Assembly: GCA_029219125.1 (NCBI GenBank)
Contig: JAQXSU010000011.1
Location: forward strand, 1-9,009
Direction of reading: 5' to 3'
DNA length: 9,009 bases
Source of the DNA: Bacillota bacterium
GTDB lineage: Bacteria > Bacillota > Clostridia > Peptostreptococcales > Anaerovoracaceae
Shown: in pieces, positions 7,170 through 9,009 of the stretch
Layout of the letters: each line of letters starts with the position of its first letter
How positions within the stretch are numbered: position 1 is the first letter of the stretch
Notes under the pieces: generated by a model
Databases searched by the model: none
What the model was told of the DNA's origin: nothing
The model's input: only the letters and a program-made list of their open reading frames with translations
Position numbers and translations under genes: made by a program

Positions 7170-8643
7170 TGATACTACTCCTTTCCTTTCTGCATGCACG
7201 CAGGGCATCCGCCAGAATGGCAACGCCCCGGACGATTTCTTCCTCGCTGGTCCTGGAAAAGCTCAGGCGCACATGACCGGCTCCCCCGTACCCGAAGGGG
7301 TAAAACAGAAAGCCCGGCATGATCAGAAGCCCCCGCGCAAGCGCCAGCTGATACAGCTTTTTCTCGTTGATTTCCTCATCTAAGTCACACCACAGCGTGA
7401 GACCACCCTGCGGCTTTTTATAAGAAATGCCCAGCGAACGGATTTTGTCAAGCTCCCGGCAGAGCACCGCCTGCCGCCTGCCGTAGCAGTCCGCCAGATA
7501 GTCGGCGTGCTCCTCCCAGAGCCCCCGCTCGATATATTCATTCAGCATGAGATGGCCCATGTTGCTTACGAAAGTTTCATCCACCACAATGCACCGCCCC
7601 AGGGTCTCCACCAGATCGGAAGGCCCCACCACATACCCGGTCTTGATGCCGTACGGGAAGGACAGGGTGAAGGAGTCGATGTAGACCACCGACTTGTATT
7701 TGTCCAGGGAGTACAGGCTGGGGATCCGATTCTCCGTGTAGCGGAAGACCCGCTGGGAGTCCTCCTCGATGATGGGTACACCGTACCGCTGGGTGATTTC
7801 CAGCAGCTGCACCCGTTTCTCCAGGGACATGGTGATTCCGGTAGGATTGTGGAAGTTGGGCAGGGTATAGATGAATTTGGGCTTATGCTTTTTTATGAGC
7901 ACTTCCAGGGTTTTCAGATCCATGCCGTCCTCTTCCATGGGTACCGTGGCCAGCCGTATGCCTTTATTTCGGATCAACGCGGAATTATCCGGCAAAATCG
8001 GTTCTTCGGCGATGACCCAGTCTCCTTCCTGCAGATACAGGTTGATCAGGTAGTCCAGGGCCTGATTGGTCTCCGATACCAGCTGGATGTTTCTGGGGTT
8101 CACGTACATGTTTTCCCGGGAAAGGACCCGGCAGATGTTCTTTTTCATCCGGTCCGTCTCATCCATTTCCTCCTGCTCCTGTTCTTCCGCCCGGACGCTC
8201 TGCAGCATGGTCTGCAGGATTTCCTCCATCCCCTTCAGCGGCATGGTCCGCTTGTCCATGATGATCCCGCCGAACGACAGATGGCGGCTTCCGGTGGACT
8301 GGCTGAACACGTCCAGAAACATTTTTTCCTTCTCGTTGAAGTTGTATAGGATCATTTTCTCCAGCGGAAAAAACCGCTTGCCGAAGCTGGCATCGCCGTC
8401 GGGCTGCCGGACAAAATACCCTTTCGGGGTTTTTCTGGATGCAGTCAGATAACCCTCGGAGATCAGTTCACTGTAAGCCTTGACCACGGTGTTCCGGTGG
8501 ACGCCCAGTTCCTCGGCCAGCCTGCGCTCCGGCGGCATTTTATAGCCGGAAACCAGCTCTCCTGCTGCGATCAGATTCTTGATCCTGCCTTTGATCTGTA
8601 AAAAAATCGGTGTCTCGCTGTTGCGGTTGATTTTAATATCCAT
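7153..8643 (-). CDS. MocR-type transcriptional regulator (GntR winged helix + aminotransferase-like domain) with degenerate PLP site
   Basis: A 496-residue DNA-binding regulator. Residues 10-78 are a GntR-type winged helix (MPPERRLAEELGVHRNTVVKAYSEL, then the wing GYFV). Residues about 120-485 match a fold-type I aminotransferase domain: the NPTG motif at 266-269 and the carboxylate-binding Arg, R459 in HVRLSF, are kept. The Schiff-base lysine is absent: where MocR proteins have F-S-K before the P-G-x-R-x-G-Y segment, this one has F-T-L (L327), confirmed as a CTG codon in intact frame. Other expected cofactor contacts are also changed (E191, L217, E294, S296). A Glu-rich stretch at 152-162 stands where relatives have a conserved Y-x-D-P-x-G segment. 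The start is the only possible one: an in-frame TGA lies five codons upstream. It heads an operon with the M20 and amidohydrolase genes, which it probably controls. It likely binds a ligand without PLP chemistry. Confidence 0.93.
   Translation of the reverse strand: MDIKINRNSETPIFLQIKGRIKNLIAAGELVSGYKMPPERRLAEELGVHRNTVVKAYSELISEGYLTASRKTPKGYFVRQPDGDASFGKRFFPLEKMILYNFNEKEKMFLDVFSQSTGSRHLSFGGIIMDKRTMPLKGMEEILQTMLQSVRAEEQEQEEMDETDRMKKNICRVLSRENMYVNPRNIQLVSETNQALDYLINLYLQEGDWVIAEEPILPDNSALIRNKGIRLATVPMEEDGMDLKTLEVLIKKHKPKFIYTLPNFHNPTGITMSLEKRVQLLEITQRYGVPIIEEDSQRVFRYTENRIPSLYSLDKYKSVVYIDSFTLSFPYGIKTGYVVGPSDLVETLGRCIVVDETFVSNMGHLMLNEYIERGLWEEHADYLADCYGRRQAVLCRELDKIRSLGISYKKPQGGLTLWCDLDEEINEKKLYQLALARGLLIMPGFLFYPFGYGGAGHVRLSFSRTSEEEIVRGVAILADALRACRKERSSINEQVY
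7178..7183 (-). promoter_or_regulatory. Ribosome binding site inside the regulator gene that fixes the M20 start
   Basis: AAGGAG on the minus strand, 8 nt before the ATG at 7169, lies within the last codons of the MocR gene. It supports the start that gives a 17-nt overlap (7153-7169) between the two genes. Confidence 0.85.
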
Positions 8644-8678
8644 AGCCTGATTATATCATTTTTTTCCGTCTGCCTCAA
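8643..8678 (-). promoter_or_regulatory. Promoter of the MocR operon, predicted to give a leaderless mRNA
   Basis: On the minus strand, TTGAGG (8678-8673), a 17-nt spacer and a perfect extended -10, TGATATAAT (8658-8650), form a strong sigma-A promoter. The normal start point, about seven nucleotides past the -10, falls on the A of the ATG at 8643. Only seven bases separate -10 and ATG, with no Shine-Dalgarno site. Confidence 0.75.
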
Positions 8679-8701
8679 TGTCTCTTTTCAGCATACCATG
8701 C

Positions 8702-8726
8702 TTTGGCACGTGCCAAAAGTGCCAAA
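8702..8726. promoter_or_regulatory. Palindromic operator candidate with an extra half-site
   Basis: TTTGGCACGTGCCAAA (8702-8717) is a perfect 16-bp palindrome. The half-site GTGCCAAA is repeated in direct orientation at 8719-8726, 9 bp after the copy at 8710-8717. It sits between the divergent promoters, centred about 66 bp upstream of the predicted MocR operon start and about 82 bp upstream of the response regulator start point, an activator-like position for both. The protein that binds is unknown; the MocR protein is one candidate. Confidence 0.65.
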
Positions 8727-8756
8727 CCTGACTTTCCCGCTAGTCCAAGTTTCGGC

Positions 8757-8785
8757 TTGCAGGGCGGCGCGGTTTGGGGTATGAT
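8757..8785 (+). promoter_or_regulatory. Candidate promoter of the response regulator gene
   Basis: TTGCAG (8757-8762), a 17-nt spacer and TATGAT (8780-8785) resemble a sigma-A promoter with a good -10 and a weak -35. The start would be near 8792, giving a leader of about 43 nt before the ATG at 8835. Confidence 0.5.
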
Positions 8786-8834
8786 GGAAGCGGAGTATGT
8801 TTTTCGCAAAGGATCAATGAATTGGAGAGAGATT

Positions 8835-9009
8835 ATGAACGAACGAATTATTGTAGTAGACGACGAACGCGAAATCGCAGACCTGCTGGAGGTCTATCTG
8901 AAGAATGAAGGATTCCAGGTGGAAACCTTTTATCAGGGGGAACCGGCCCTTGCTGCCATCCGACAAAATCCGCCCGCCCTGGCTCTTCTGGATGTCATGC
9001 TGCCTGACA
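8835..9009 (+). CDS. Two-component response regulator, VanR-like, 3' partial
   Basis: The first 58 residues of a receiver domain, cut by the window end. They begin MNERIIVVDDEREIADLLEVYLKNEGF; the acidic pocket is D9, D10 and E11, and the phosphoacceptor is D53 in LLDVMLPD. The wording IADLLEVYLKNE strongly recalls VanR of the OmpR/PhoB family, so a C-terminal winged helix and a histidine kinase gene would be expected just outside; neither can be seen. GGAG (8824-8827) lies 7 nt before the ATG. It is divergent from the MocR operon. VanR-like similarity alone does not imply glycopeptide resistance, as such regulators are widespread in Clostridia. Confidence 0.93.
   Translation, partial: MNERIIVVDDEREIADLLEVYLKNEGFQVETFYQGEPALAAIRQNPPALALLDVMLPD

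Noticed and set aside
7507..8349. Plus-strand open frame opposite the MocR gene
   Set aside because: Antisense shadow: its open length follows from the codon bias of the opposite strand.
7153..8643. Frameshift or pseudogene as the reason for the missing MocR lysine
   Set aside because: The frame is open over 496 codons, the segments on both sides of L327 align in register with the family, and the downstream overlap with the M20 gene is intact.
8691..8701. GCATACCATGC, containing ATACCA as in GabR operators
   Set aside because: Only one copy in that orientation is present; GabR uses two spaced direct copies, and a 6-bp word is expected by chance.
8702..8726. Sigma-54 (-24/-12) promoter reading of the TGGCACG word
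   Set aside because: No TTGC element lies at the required 12-bp GG-to-GC spacing on either strand; the same test fails for TTTGGCAC at 3507.
8835..9009. Vancomycin resistance locus suggested by the VanR-like regulator
   Set aside because: Only the first 58 residues are visible and no vanH, vanA or vanX type gene is present; VanR-like regulators are common without resistance genes.

Overview
The window looks like chromosomal DNA of a moderately GC-rich member of the Bacillota, most likely Clostridia. The grounds are strong purine-rich Shine-Dalgarno sites (AGGAGG, AAGGAG) at 7-10 nt from starts, a YitT-family membrane protein, a VanR-like response regulator, an M29 aminopeptidase and an 11-helix-type amino acid:Na+ symporter. 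No rRNA, tRNA, CRISPR, insertion sequence or phage gene is visible. The genus cannot be fixed from sequence alone.

Layout. (1) 1-1113, plus: 3' part of a sodium-dependent amino acid symporter (NSS/SNF family), ended by a strong hairpin terminator. (2) 1221-2189, minus: lipid kinase of the diacylglycerol kinase/YegS family, convergent with the symporter. (3) 2349-3458, plus: M29 metallo-aminopeptidase, divergent from the kinase. (4) 3591-4499, plus: YitT family membrane protein, closed by a bidirectional terminator. (5) 4583-8643, minus: a three-gene unit read right to left: a MocR-type (GntR winged helix plus aminotransferase-like) regulator, an AbgA-like M20 amidohydrolase overlapping it by 17 nt, and an imidazolonepropionase-like metal-dependent amidohydrolase. 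(6) 8835-9009, plus: start of a VanR-like response regulator, divergent from the MocR gene across a 191-bp control region.

Together these genes suggest amino acid and peptide use: uptake by symport, trimming by the M29 aminopeptidase, and hydrolysis of amidated or acylated amino acids by the M20 enzyme and the amidohydrolase under the MocR regulator. This physiological link is inference.

Most notable points: the MocR protein has lost the pyridoxal phosphate lysine (Leu at residue 327) and several other cofactor-contacting residues; its promoter is placed so that its mRNA should be leaderless; and the divergent control region carries a perfect 16-bp palindrome followed by a third half-site. 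I see no wholly new multi-gene system; the MocR operon is the best candidate for something undescribed.
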